A stretch of 5,159 nucleotides of DNA from an uncultured Ruminococcus sp. (GTDB lineage Bacteria > Bacillota > Clostridia > Oscillospirales > Acutalibacteraceae). The position numbers and the translations under genes are program-made. This document shows, piece after piece, positions 1-5,159 of this stretch (its first letter is position 1; each line of letters opens with the position of its first letter). The stretch is from NCBI GenBank assembly GCA_902767125.1, contig CACXGJ010000015.1:1-5159 (forward strand), read 5' to 3'. A model generated the notes under the pieces. It was not told the DNA's origin. It was given only the letters and a program-made list of their open reading frames with translations, and made no database searches.

Positions 1-13
1 ATTGACAAGCCAT
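1..13 (-). CDS. possible start of next gene, cut by window edge
   Basis: An ATG at 13-11 opens a frame reading Met-Ala-Cys-Gln before the window ends. An AAAGGA element (25-30 on the minus strand) lies 11 bases upstream, a rather long but usable spacing. It follows the response regulator gene on the same strand, where a sensor histidine kinase is commonly encoded, but four residues cannot identify a product. A start further left is equally possible. Confidence 0.3.
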
Positions 14-31
14 CTTCTTGTTATTCCTTTC

Positions 32-54
32 AAAAAAACACCAGCCTTCCGATG
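32..54 (-). terminator. candidate weak intrinsic terminator or attenuator after the response regulator
   Basis: Read on the minus strand, CATCGG (54-49), an AAGG loop (48-45) and CTGGTG (44-39) form a six-pair hairpin with two G-U pairs, followed directly by seven T residues (38-32). The layout is that of a Rho-independent terminator, but the stem is short and contains wobbles. Termination may be partial, or the site may be inactive with readthrough into the candidate gene at the left edge. It begins five bases after the response regulator stop codon. Confidence 0.4.
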
Positions 55-59
55 ATACT

Positions 60-770
60 TTAATTTTCATTTGTTTCCCATTTATAGCCCAAGCCCCATA
101 CAGTCGTTATATATTTTGGTGATGACGGATTGTCCTCTATCTTCATACGCAGACGGCGGATATTAACATCAACTATCTTTTCCTCACCTGCATACGGCTC
201 TCCCCATACTTTTTTCAGGATATCACTCCTGTCAAGAGCTTTCTTGGGATTTGAAAAGAAATATTCCATTATCTGAAATTCCACCTGTGTCAGCTCAATG
301 ACTTTGCCCTTTTTCATAAGTGAATGATTCTTGAGATTCAGCACAAAATCACCCGAACGTATCTCCTCTTTGAAATTATTCTCCGAACGCATTTCGGCAA
401 TGGCGATTCTTCTGTACAGAGCATCGACTCTTGCAACAAGTTCGGTCGGACTGAACGGCTTTGTCACATAGTCATCTGCACCGTTCATAAGAGCCGACAC
501 CTTATCCATTTCCTGTGTTTTCGCAGAAAGCATGATTATACCGAGACCGCTGTTTTTCTTTCGCAGCTCCTTGCACACCTGAAGACCATCCTTTTCGGGC
601 ATCATCACATCAAGTATTACAATATCAAAATCTCCGTTTGCATTATCATATTTTTCAACGGCAACAGCACCGTTTTCAGCTTCCGTTACATTATAGCCTG
701 CTCTTTCAAGATTTATAACGACAAAATCTCTTATTGCTGTTTCATCTTCTGCTACCAAGATATTCTTCAT
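60..770 (-). CDS. OmpR/PhoB-family two-component response regulator
   Basis: A complete 236-residue DNA-binding response regulator, normal length for the family. The N-terminal receiver (about 3-118) has the acidic pair Glu8-Asp9, phospho-acceptor Asp54 in ILDVMMPEKDG, Ser82 in the switch position, Tyr101, and Lys104 in the KPF motif, so it should be phosphorylated by a sensor kinase. A linker (119-137) leads to a winged-helix domain (138-232) with the LTQVEFQIMEYF core helix, Trp189, a recognition helix near 197-211 (IVDVNIRRLRMKIE) and a wing ending TVWGLGYKW. It is cytoplasmic and would control transcription at direct-repeat sites. The start is set by an AAAGGAG element nine bases upstream. 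It lies 20 bases after the CpXC gene and is probably co-transcribed with it. No kinase is visible in the window, so the signal and regulon cannot be named. Sequence alone does not separate PhoP-, VanR- and ResD-like subgroups here. Confidence 0.96.
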   Translation of the reverse strand: MKNILVAEDETAIRDFVVINLERAGYNVTEAENGAVAVEKYDNANGDFDIVILDVMMPEKDGLQVCKELRKKNSGLGIIMLSAKTQEMDKVSALMNGADDYVTKPFSPTELVARVDALYRRIAIAEMRSENNFKEEIRSGDFVLNLKNHSLMKKGKVIELTQVEFQIMEYFFSNPKKALDRSDILKKVWGEPYAGEEKIVDVNIRRLRMKIEDNPSSPKYITTVWGLGYKWETNEN

Positions 771-779
771 AATTTATAT

Positions 780-786
780 CTCCTTT
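780..786 (-). promoter_or_regulatory. ribosome binding site of the response regulator gene
   Basis: AAAGGAG on the minus strand, nine bases upstream of the ATG at 770-768. It lies wholly within the 20-base gap behind the CpXC stop codon. No promoter-like sequence fits in this gap, which supports co-transcription from the upstream promoter, although a promoter inside the CpXC coding region is not excluded. Confidence 0.85.
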
Positions 787-790
787 ATAT

Positions 791-1450
791 TCAAGAATTT
801 TTATATATTTTCCATGCTTCCTTCGCCCATTCCCTGTCTATTTTTATAAAACCGGACTGTTTGTCGAAGCCTTCAAAATACTCTTTAACAATACCAACAG
901 AACGATTGTATACCTCAAGACGTGTTGTCTGGATATACGGGCGATTTTCATTTCCGACAAAAAAATGAAAGCTTATAGTATTTTCACTTTTATCCATATC
1001 GAGAAAATATCCCGACATGACCTTTTTATTGGCACTCTTTTCGACGATCCTCTCAACGGCATATTTGGCAAGCTCCACTGCCATATCATCCGCACCTGCA
1101 TCGAGTATGGCTATCTTTTCTCTAAATTCATTGACATCAGATACAAGACGCTTTTTGATATGAGACAGCTCCGAAAATTCTTTTTCGAGCTTTTCATCAG
1201 CAATTATCTTTCTCTTTGCATCGGGTATGTAATATACCATGAACCTTTTTTCCATGTCATTGTACAGCAAAGGGTGCAGCAGCTTACTCTGAAAGCCGCA
1301 TTTCGGACATTGCCATTCAAAGAACTTATCCCCGAATATTATTTTTTTCATATCGGGAAAGCTCTTGTTATTCATACTGCATATCAGTTCAGCCTCGGAC
1401 TTTTCGGAGCATTTCGGACATATTATCATCTTATTTATCTTTTCAGACAT
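791..1450 (-). CDS. CpXC-domain protein of unknown function
   Basis: A 219-residue protein without signal peptide or membrane segment, so cytoplasmic. The N-terminus carries two CPxC knuckles, Cys11/Cys14 and Cys48/Cys51, the hallmark of the CpXC family (Pfam CpXC), and probably forms a zinc site. The domain runs to about residue 77, with FEWQCPKCGF and a following LLHPLLYNDMEKRFMVYYIPD segment. A charged, largely helical middle (79-140) could form a coiled coil or dimerisation arm. A C-terminal part (143-219), apparently beta-rich and then helical, contains FHFFVGNENRPYI and a Trp-rich end (EWAKEAWKIY). The family has no established biochemical role that I know of. I chose the ATG at 1450-1448 because AGGTGA lies five bases before it and a good promoter just upstream. 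The same frame stays open to an ATG at 1564, but that extension would run through the promoter and the neighbouring terminator hairpin. It is the first gene of a unit with the response regulator. Confidence 0.88.
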   Translation of the reverse strand: MSEKINKMIICPKCSEKSEAELICSMNNKSFPDMKKIIFGDKFFEWQCPKCGFQSKLLHPLLYNDMEKRFMVYYIPDAKRKIIADEKLEKEFSELSHIKKRLVSDVNEFREKIAILDAGADDMAVELAKYAVERIVEKSANKKVMSGYFLDMDKSENTISFHFFVGNENRPYIQTTRLEVYNRSVGIVKEYFEGFDKQSGFIKIDREWAKEAWKIYKNS

Positions 1451-1455
1451 AAAAT

Positions 1456-1463
1456 TCACCTGC
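1456..1463 (-). promoter_or_regulatory. ribosome binding site that fixes the CpXC start
   Basis: GCAGGTGA on the minus strand includes AGGTGA, matching the extended anti-Shine-Dalgarno sequence, and ends five bases before the ATG at 1450. It supports this start over the in-frame ATG about 114 bases upstream. Confidence 0.8.
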
Positions 1464-1478
1464 AAATTTTTTGATATA

Positions 1479-1507
1479 ATTATAACACATAAATATCGTT
1501 TTGTCAC
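1479..1507 (-). promoter_or_regulatory. sigma-A-type promoter of the CpXC/response-regulator unit
   Basis: On the minus strand a -35 box GTGACA (1507-1502, five of six matches to TTGACA) is followed by a 17-base spacer and a perfect -10 box TATAAT (1484-1479). A TGT directly before the -10 box (1487-1485) supplies the extended -10 TGn element. Initiation would fall near 1472, giving a 5' leader of roughly 22 bases that just holds the ribosome binding site. This leaves no room for a leader-encoded riboswitch. Confidence 0.8.
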
Positions 1508-1530
1508 ATATATTTTACAGATTTTTCTGC

Positions 1531-1574
1531 AACAAAAAAATTCTCTCCGTCGGAAAAGCCTCAACGGAGAGAAT
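1531..1574 (-). terminator. intrinsic terminator of the giant surface-protein gene
   Basis: A perfect 11-base inverted repeat, ATTCTCTCCGT (1574-1564) and ACGGAGAGAAT (1550-1540) on the minus strand, encloses a 13-base loop. It is followed by a T run ending TTTTTTTGTT (1540-1531). It starts nine bases after the stop codon at 1586-1584. The T tract is only on the minus-strand side, so it acts in one direction. It insulates the following promoter from readthrough. Confidence 0.92.
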
Positions 1575-1583
1575 CATATACGA

Positions 1584-4500
1584 TTATTGAGTTACGGTAA
1601 CAGTAAAATATTTTTTGGAAACAGTTCCGATACTGTCCTTTGCCTTGACGCAAACATCATATTTTACCGCAGCAGGAGGAGTTATCTTTACACTTGTATT
1701 AGTCTTGAAATCCTGTACAGTTGTCCATGTCGATGAACTTGCTTTTTTATAAAACACTGCATAGGTATATCCGCCCGAGCCGTTTTTCGCAGAAGCCTTC
1801 ACCGTCACAGAGCTTTTCAGCTTTATGGAGGTCGCAGAGATGGTGGAGGTGTTTTCAACAGACGGCTTGACTGTGAGCTTTGCATAAGCCTTTGAAATAC
1901 CGCCGATGCTGTCCTTCACCTTGACACATACATCATATGTACCGTCACTTACAGGTGTCCATGTGACCTTTGCATTTGATTTGAAATCCTGCTTTGTCAC
2001 CCATTTTGAATCAGTCGATTTCTTTACATAGACAGCATATGTATAACCGCCGCTGCCGCCTGAAGCTGATGCAGTGACAGTATTGGACTGACCTTTTATG
2101 ATTGTTGTCGGTGAAAGCGATACTTTTGCAGTAACAGACGGCTTTACGGTTATATTCAGATAAACCTTTGCAATGCCGCCTATACTGTCCTTTGCCTTTA
2201 CGCACACTTCGTATGTACCGTCATAAGCAGGCTTCAGAGCAAGCTTCTTGTTTGAATTGAAATCCTGTTGAGTTACCCATTTTTCAGTTCCCGACTTCCT
2301 CATCAGAACAGAGTATGTATAACCGCCGCTGCCGTTTGAAGCAGTCGCTGTAACAGTCGTTGTCTGTCCCTTGATTATAGTGGAAGCCGAAAGAGAGGCT
2401 TTTACCGAAACAGCAGCCGTTACCTTGAAGGTAGAATAAGCTTTTTGAACAGTGCCGCTGCTGTCCTTCACCTTGGCACATACATCATAAGTTCCCACGG
2501 CTGTCGGTTTCATTTCAACTTTTGTATTGGTTGAGAATTTTTGTTTCTCTATCCAGTTTTCGGAAGCGGAATTTTTGTAATAAAAAGCGTATGTATATCC
2601 GCCTGTTCCGCCTGTTGCACTGACAGATGCAGTATTTGTCTGACCGCTTATGATGGATGACTTGCCGAGAGTGAGTTTCGGCACTATCGGAGTGGAAACA
2701 GTGAGATTCTTGGTAACTTCTACGACCTGTGAAAGACCGTCCTTGACACATATACTGACTTCATAAGTACCGGTTGATGATATTGCGAGGCTCACGGAAG
2801 CATTTGAATTATAATTCTGCTTTACCGTCCATGAAGTTGCACCCGATTTTCTGTACCTGACGAGATATGTATAGCTTCCCGCACCGCCGCTTGCGGCACA
2901 TTTCACGGTAACCGCCTCATTTTTTGCGACAGACGAAGACGAAAGACTTGAAGTATTGGAAAGTTTGGGATTTACCGAAAATTCAAGATATTTAAGACCT
3001 ATTGCCCCTGTGCTGTCCTTTACTCTTACACAGACCTCAAAATTACCTGATTTCACGGGAGTGATATTTATTTTTGCATTTGAAGAATAATCCTGAACTG
3101 TTGACCATGAAGAAGTACCCTTTGTATGATACCATACTGCATAGGTACAGATATTTTTGCTGTTTGAAGCAGCATTCACGGTAACAGTCTGACCGAGATT
3201 TATCTTTGATGCCGATAAGGTCGAGTTGTTTGTAAATGCCTGTGTACAGGACACTGCAAAGGTCTTGCTCAAAACCTTTCCCGTAGAGTCCTTTACTCTT
3301 ATTCTGACAGTATAGCTTCCGTCAGCTTTCGGAGAAAATGCAACAGAATTTGTTGTGCTGTATGCTTTCAAAGCTGTCCATGAGGCATCAGTCGAAATCT
3401 TATAATCATAGGAATACTGATATGAACCCGAACCGCCCGTTGCCGCACCCTTCAGAGTGACTGATTTTCCGAGATACAGCGAGGATGCACTTACAGATGA
3501 AGTATTTTTCAGAGCTGTACCTGTGACATTAAAGGTCTTGTAGACCTCTCCGCTCTGACCTGATAAGCTCTTGTATTTCACCATGACGGAATATTCGCCC
3601 GGATTCTGCGGAACATAGTTGTAATATGAAACGCTCGAAAAATCCTGCAAAGTTGTCCATGAGGTGCTTGACGGCAGTTTGACCATAAAAGCATAGGTCG
3701 GTGAAGAACCGCCCTCTTGAGTTACCGACATGACCACCTTTTCACCCAACGCATATGAATCCTTTGACAGTGACAACTGACACGTCATCTTTGCTTCAGC
3801 CTGAACTGATGCAGTCTGTGAAGCCTTTCTGCCTGCACCGTCAACTGCCGTAACCCTTACATTGTAGGACTTGGCTTCTGCGGGCTTGAACTGACAGGTA
3901 TTGCTTGTTGTCGAGGATATAGTCTTCCAACTTGAAGATCCTGATTCCGCATATTCATATGTATACGTTACAGATCCCACAGCACCTGATACACTTGCCG
4001 TTATGGTCGTGGAAGAACCAAGAATGACTCTTGAGGAATCAACCTTTGCAGAAACCGAAAATACACTTGATGTATTGAGTACGATATTGAAATTGATCTT
4101 CTTCTGATAGCTCACGAATCTGCCGAGACCGTTTACAACAGCTGTAGCTGTTCCTATCTGGACATTGTTCTGATACTCAACTGTATAATCGGTATTCAGC
4201 ACCAGATTATTTCCGTAGGAATCCACACCCGATACAGCAGGCATGATAGCCTTTCCTGTGTAATATTGATCGGGTATTGAAGCAAACGAACAGCTATCAA
4301 GGCTTACCGCTGTCGAACACAGCGTTGCCGATGCCGAGACCTCGGGAGCATCCTTTACAGAAACTGTGATAAGGCTCTCACCCGGATAGATCGCCGTGAC
4401 GCTATCATAATTAAAAGTGAAACATTTTGGATTTGCGATCTTCACATTCATATTATCCGCTGTCAGATATACACTTGCAGAGGGATACATCGAATTTTGC

Positions 4501-5144
4501 ACACAGAGACCGACCTTTTTAGTCGATCCGCATACTATCAGTGCATTATTTGTAAAGCTCGTAGTGACATTTGAAAGAACCGACGGCAAAACAGATATTG
4601 GTTTGTCCATCTTTTCGGTGGATTTGTCAAAGATACTCGAATCAAATCCGCTTGATGAATTGTACGAAAGCAACACGCACACATACTTGTATCCGTTTAC
4701 CTTTACAACACCAACACCCACAGACTGATAAATGTCGGACAGCAGTATATCAAGACTGTCCTCATCGGATTTCCACTGATACAAAAGAGAAGAATTGCTC
4801 AAGACATTATATCCGATAAGCTGTGAACAGTTGCCGATATACTGCGAACCGTTCGGACGCACTACCGAGGCATACACCGAAAGCTCAACGGCTCTCGTAA
4901 AAGCATCATTCATAAGATTCTGATCCATTGTGAGAGTTGAACAGCTCATCTCCTTGCGGTAGTTATTTATCAGATCAAAAATACTTTTTGTATCCTTGTA
5001 GTTGTAGGAAACATCGGCAACCGTAACGGATACAACACTTGCTGCTTGTGCATTTATAGGACTCTGCCCCAATGCAAATACAGACAGCATCATAACCAGT
5101 GCCAAAGAAATGCTTATGATCCTGTTTTTAAATTTAGATACCAT
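1584..5144 (-). CDS. giant secreted protein: degenerate CAP-like domain, Ig modules, nine Ig-like repeats
   Basis: A 1186-residue exported protein. Domains in order: Sec signal peptide (1-34 or 35); CAP/SCP-like domain (about 50-162); linker; Big_2-like module (about 197-280); YTGK-type module (about 281-356); nine tandem Ig-like repeats of 90-93 residues (361-1186). The repeats carry a GGSGGYTYAVYYK-like strand, a single invariant Trp, a QDF.SN segment and a final YDVCVKVKDS strand. They resemble the Tyr-rich (triple-tyrosine-like) repeats of ruminococcal surface proteins. The most likely role is extracellular, adhesive or structural; no catalytic module is seen. There is no LPxTG motif, SLH domain, dockerin, choline-binding repeat or C-terminal membrane segment: the protein stops at the end of the last repeat. 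The ATG at 5144-5142 begins a typical signal peptide. It is followed by its own terminator, and its promoter lies outside the window. Substrate and attachment mode cannot be inferred. Confidence 0.93.
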   Translation of the reverse strand: MVSKFKNRIISISLALVMMLSVFALGQSPINAQAASVVSVTVADVSYNYKDTKSIFDLINNYRKEMSCSTLTMDQNLMNDAFTRAVELSVYASVVRPNGSQYIGNCSQLIGYNVLSNSSLLYQWKSDEDSLDILLSDIYQSVGVGVVKVNGYKYVCVLLSYNSSSGFDSSIFDKSTEKMDKPISVLPSVLSNVTTSFTNNALIVCGSTKKVGLCVQNSMYPSASVYLTADNMNVKIANPKCFTFNYDSVTAIYPGESLITVSVKDAPEVSASATLCSTAVSLDSCSFASIPDQYYTGKAIMPAVSGVDSYGNNLVLNTDYTVEYQNNVQIGTATAVVNGLGRFVSYQKKINFNIVLNTSSVFSVSAKVDSSRVILGSSTTITASVSGAVGSVTYTYEYAESGSSSWKTISSTTSNTCQFKPAEAKSYNVRVTAVDGAGRKASQTASVQAEAKMTCQLSLSKDSYALGEKVVMSVTQEGGSSPTYAFMVKLPSSTSWTTLQDFSSVSYYNYVPQNPGEYSVMVKYKSLSGQSGEVYKTFNVTGTALKNTSSVSASSLYLGKSVTLKGAATGGSGSYQYSYDYKISTDASWTALKAYSTTNSVAFSPKADGSYTVRIRVKDSTGKVLSKTFAVSCTQAFTNNSTLSASKINLGQTVTVNAASNSKNICTYAVWYHTKGTSSWSTVQDYSSNAKINITPVKSGNFEVCVRVKDSTGAIGLKYLEFSVNPKLSNTSSLSSSSVAKNEAVTVKCAASGGAGSYTYLVRYRKSGATSWTVKQNYNSNASVSLAISSTGTYEVSICVKDGLSQVVEVTKNLTVSTPIVPKLTLGKSSIISGQTNTASVSATGGTGGYTYAFYYKNSASENWIEKQKFSTNTKVEMKPTAVGTYDVCAKVKDSSGTVQKAYSTFKVTAAVSVKASLSASTIIKGQTTTVTATASNGSGGYTYSVLMRKSGTEKWVTQQDFNSNKKLALKPAYDGTYEVCVKAKDSIGGIAKVYLNITVKPSVTAKVSLSPTTIIKGQSNTVTASASGGSGGYTYAVYVKKSTDSKWVTKQDFKSNAKVTWTPVSDGTYDVCVKVKDSIGGISKAYAKLTVKPSVENTSTISATSIKLKSSVTVKASAKNGSGGYTYAVFYKKASSSTWTTVQDFKTNTSVKITPPAAVKYDVCVKAKDSIGTVSKKYFTVTVTQ
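1587..4064 (-). repeat. nine tandem Ig-like repeats, about 92 residues (276 bp) each
   Basis: Units, from N- to C-terminus: 3795-4064, 3516-3794, 3243-3515, 2967-3242, 2691-2966, 2415-2690, 2139-2414, 1863-2138 and 1587-1862. The single conserved Trp falls at residues 406, 496, 589, 680, 772, 864, 956, 1048 and 1140: the first three steps are 90, 93 and 91 residues, then five steps of exactly 92. Each unit has a strand with the Y-x-Y-x3-Y pattern before the Trp and a final V-K-D-S-like strand. The last units are most alike: repeats 7 and 8 share about 59 of 92 residues by hand count, without gaps. The first two have diverged strongly. Family assignment (Y_Y_Y-like or another Ig-like fold) is by motif only. 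Confidence 0.9.
4077..4304 (-). other. protein domain: Firmicute surface module of the YTGK / DYTV.Y.NN type
   Basis: Residues about 281-356 show the pattern common in Firmicute surface proteins behind Ig-like modules: PDQYYTGKAIMP (291-302), then DSYGNNLVLNTDYTVEY (308-324) with Asn326-Asn327, then GTATAVVNGLGRF (331-343), ending in a strand (KINFNIVL). It is a small all-beta spacer with no known enzymatic activity, linking the Big_2-like module to the repeat array. Confidence 0.75.
4305..4556 (-). other. protein domain: Big_2-like bacterial Ig module
   Basis: Residues about 197-280 follow the bacterial Ig-like group 2 pattern: an opening strand, a variable middle, then the diagnostic VTAIYPGESLITVSVKD (249-265), the usual 'v.a...pG.a.ItV' end of such modules. 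It contains four cysteines (205, 214, 241, 276), more than usual for this fold. It probably serves as a spacer or adhesion module outside the cell. Confidence 0.6.
4659..4997 (-). other. protein domain: CAP/SCP-like domain lacking the canonical site residues
   Basis: Residues about 50-162 follow the bacterial CAP (SCP/PR1) layout: FDLINNYRKE start helix (56-65), L-x-M-D-x-x-L-x-x-A (71-81), a RAVELSVYAS helix (84-93), RPNGS (96-100), a GxN turn (111-113), Trp124 with a following Ser, an ILLS segment and VGVGV (142-146) before the last strand. The residues that normally make the metal/active cleft are replaced: Val94 where SH has His, Tyr112 where GEN has Glu, Asp129 where S-x-G-H has His. The loop between RPNGS and GYN is also short. 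The fold is probably kept as a binding or structural domain. Confidence 0.72.
5043..5144 (-). other. Sec signal peptide of the surface protein
   Basis: Residues 1-34: a basic start (Lys4, Lys6, Arg8), a hydrophobic core (IISISLALVMMLSVFAL) and an Ala-rich cleavage region around Ala32-Gln-Ala34-Ala35. Signal peptidase I would cut after Ala34 or Ala35. No Cys follows, so it is not a lipoprotein. Confidence 0.93.
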
Positions 5145-5149
5145 ATTAC

Positions 5150-5154
5150 ATCAC
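5150..5154 (-). promoter_or_regulatory. weak, atypical ribosome binding site of the surface-protein gene
   Basis: Only 15 bases upstream of the ATG lie in the window, and they lack AGGAGG. GTGAT (5154-5150) can pair with the 5' part of the anti-Shine-Dalgarno sequence and ends five bases before the ATG. This is a short match compared with AAAGGAG and AGGTGA of the other two genes. Confidence 0.4.
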
Positions 5155-5159
5155 GCTGC

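Noticed and set aside
60..1507. A new defence or signalling system combining the CpXC protein, regulator and surface protein
   Set aside because: The surface-protein gene is separated by a terminator and promoter, and no nuclease, toxin, cyclase or other effector is present. The window supports only a two-gene regulatory unit beside an unrelated large gene.
1518..1529. Short palindrome CAGA-TTTT-TCTG just upstream of the -35 box
   Set aside because: A four-base arm in AT-rich sequence is expected by chance; not enough to call an operator.
324..1736. Plus-strand open frames at 324-968, 965-1474 and 1365-1736
   Set aside because: They are antisense to the response regulator, CpXC and repeat coding regions, show no recognisable domains and are rich in His, Phe, Tyr and Ile as expected of reverse frames.
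2011..2751. Three short minus-strand frames (2011-2205, 2284-2481, 2515-2751) with resembling proteins containing an RQRRLYI-like motif
   Set aside because: They lie in another frame of the repeat array; their likeness only mirrors the 276-bp DNA repeats. None has its own ribosome binding site or family features.
1587..4064. Regular repeats considered as a CRISPR array or other non-coding repeat
   Set aside because: The 276-bp period, continuous open frame and diverging protein units show domain repeats within a coding gene, not direct repeats with spacers.
3901..4819. Plus-strand open frames at 3901-4107, 4417-4728 and 4571-4819
   Set aside because: They are antisense to the surface-protein gene, whose domains are clear in this region; no promoter or ribosome binding site supports them.

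Overview
The window looks like a stretch of chromosome from a gut-type clostridial Firmicute, most likely Ruminococcus or a close relative in the Oscillospiraceae. This rests on moderate-to-low GC, AGGAG/AGGTGA ribosome binding sites, a CpXC-domain protein, and a very large secreted protein combining a CAP-like domain, Firmicute-type surface Ig modules and long runs of Tyr-rich Ig-like repeats. The assignment is made from recollection of family distribution, not from a search.

All genes read on the minus strand, so transcription runs from high to low coordinates. The right two-thirds (1584-5144) is one gene for a 1186-residue exported protein: signal peptide, a CAP/SCP-like domain that has lost its usual metal-site residues, a Big_2-like Ig module, a second Firmicute surface module of the 'YTGK...DYTV.Y.NN' type, and nine tandem Ig-like repeats of about 92 residues reaching the C-terminus. 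It ends in a clear intrinsic terminator (1531-1574).

A second transcription unit starts directly behind that terminator, from a good sigma-A-type promoter (1479-1507). Its first gene (791-1450) encodes a 219-residue cytoplasmic CpXC zinc-finger-like protein. Its second gene (60-770), 20 bases further on, encodes a complete OmpR/PhoB-family response regulator with all phosphorylation-site residues. A small hairpin with a T7 run (32-54) and a possible start codon (11-13) suggest a further gene leaving the left edge. That gene could be the partner kinase, but only four codons are visible.

The only functional link the layout supports is co-expression of the CpXC protein with the response regulator. 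The giant surface protein is separated from them by a terminator and promoter; whether the regulator controls it is unknown. I see no mobile element, RNA gene, CRISPR array or defence system. The most unusual items are the degenerate CAP domain and the regular repeat array.
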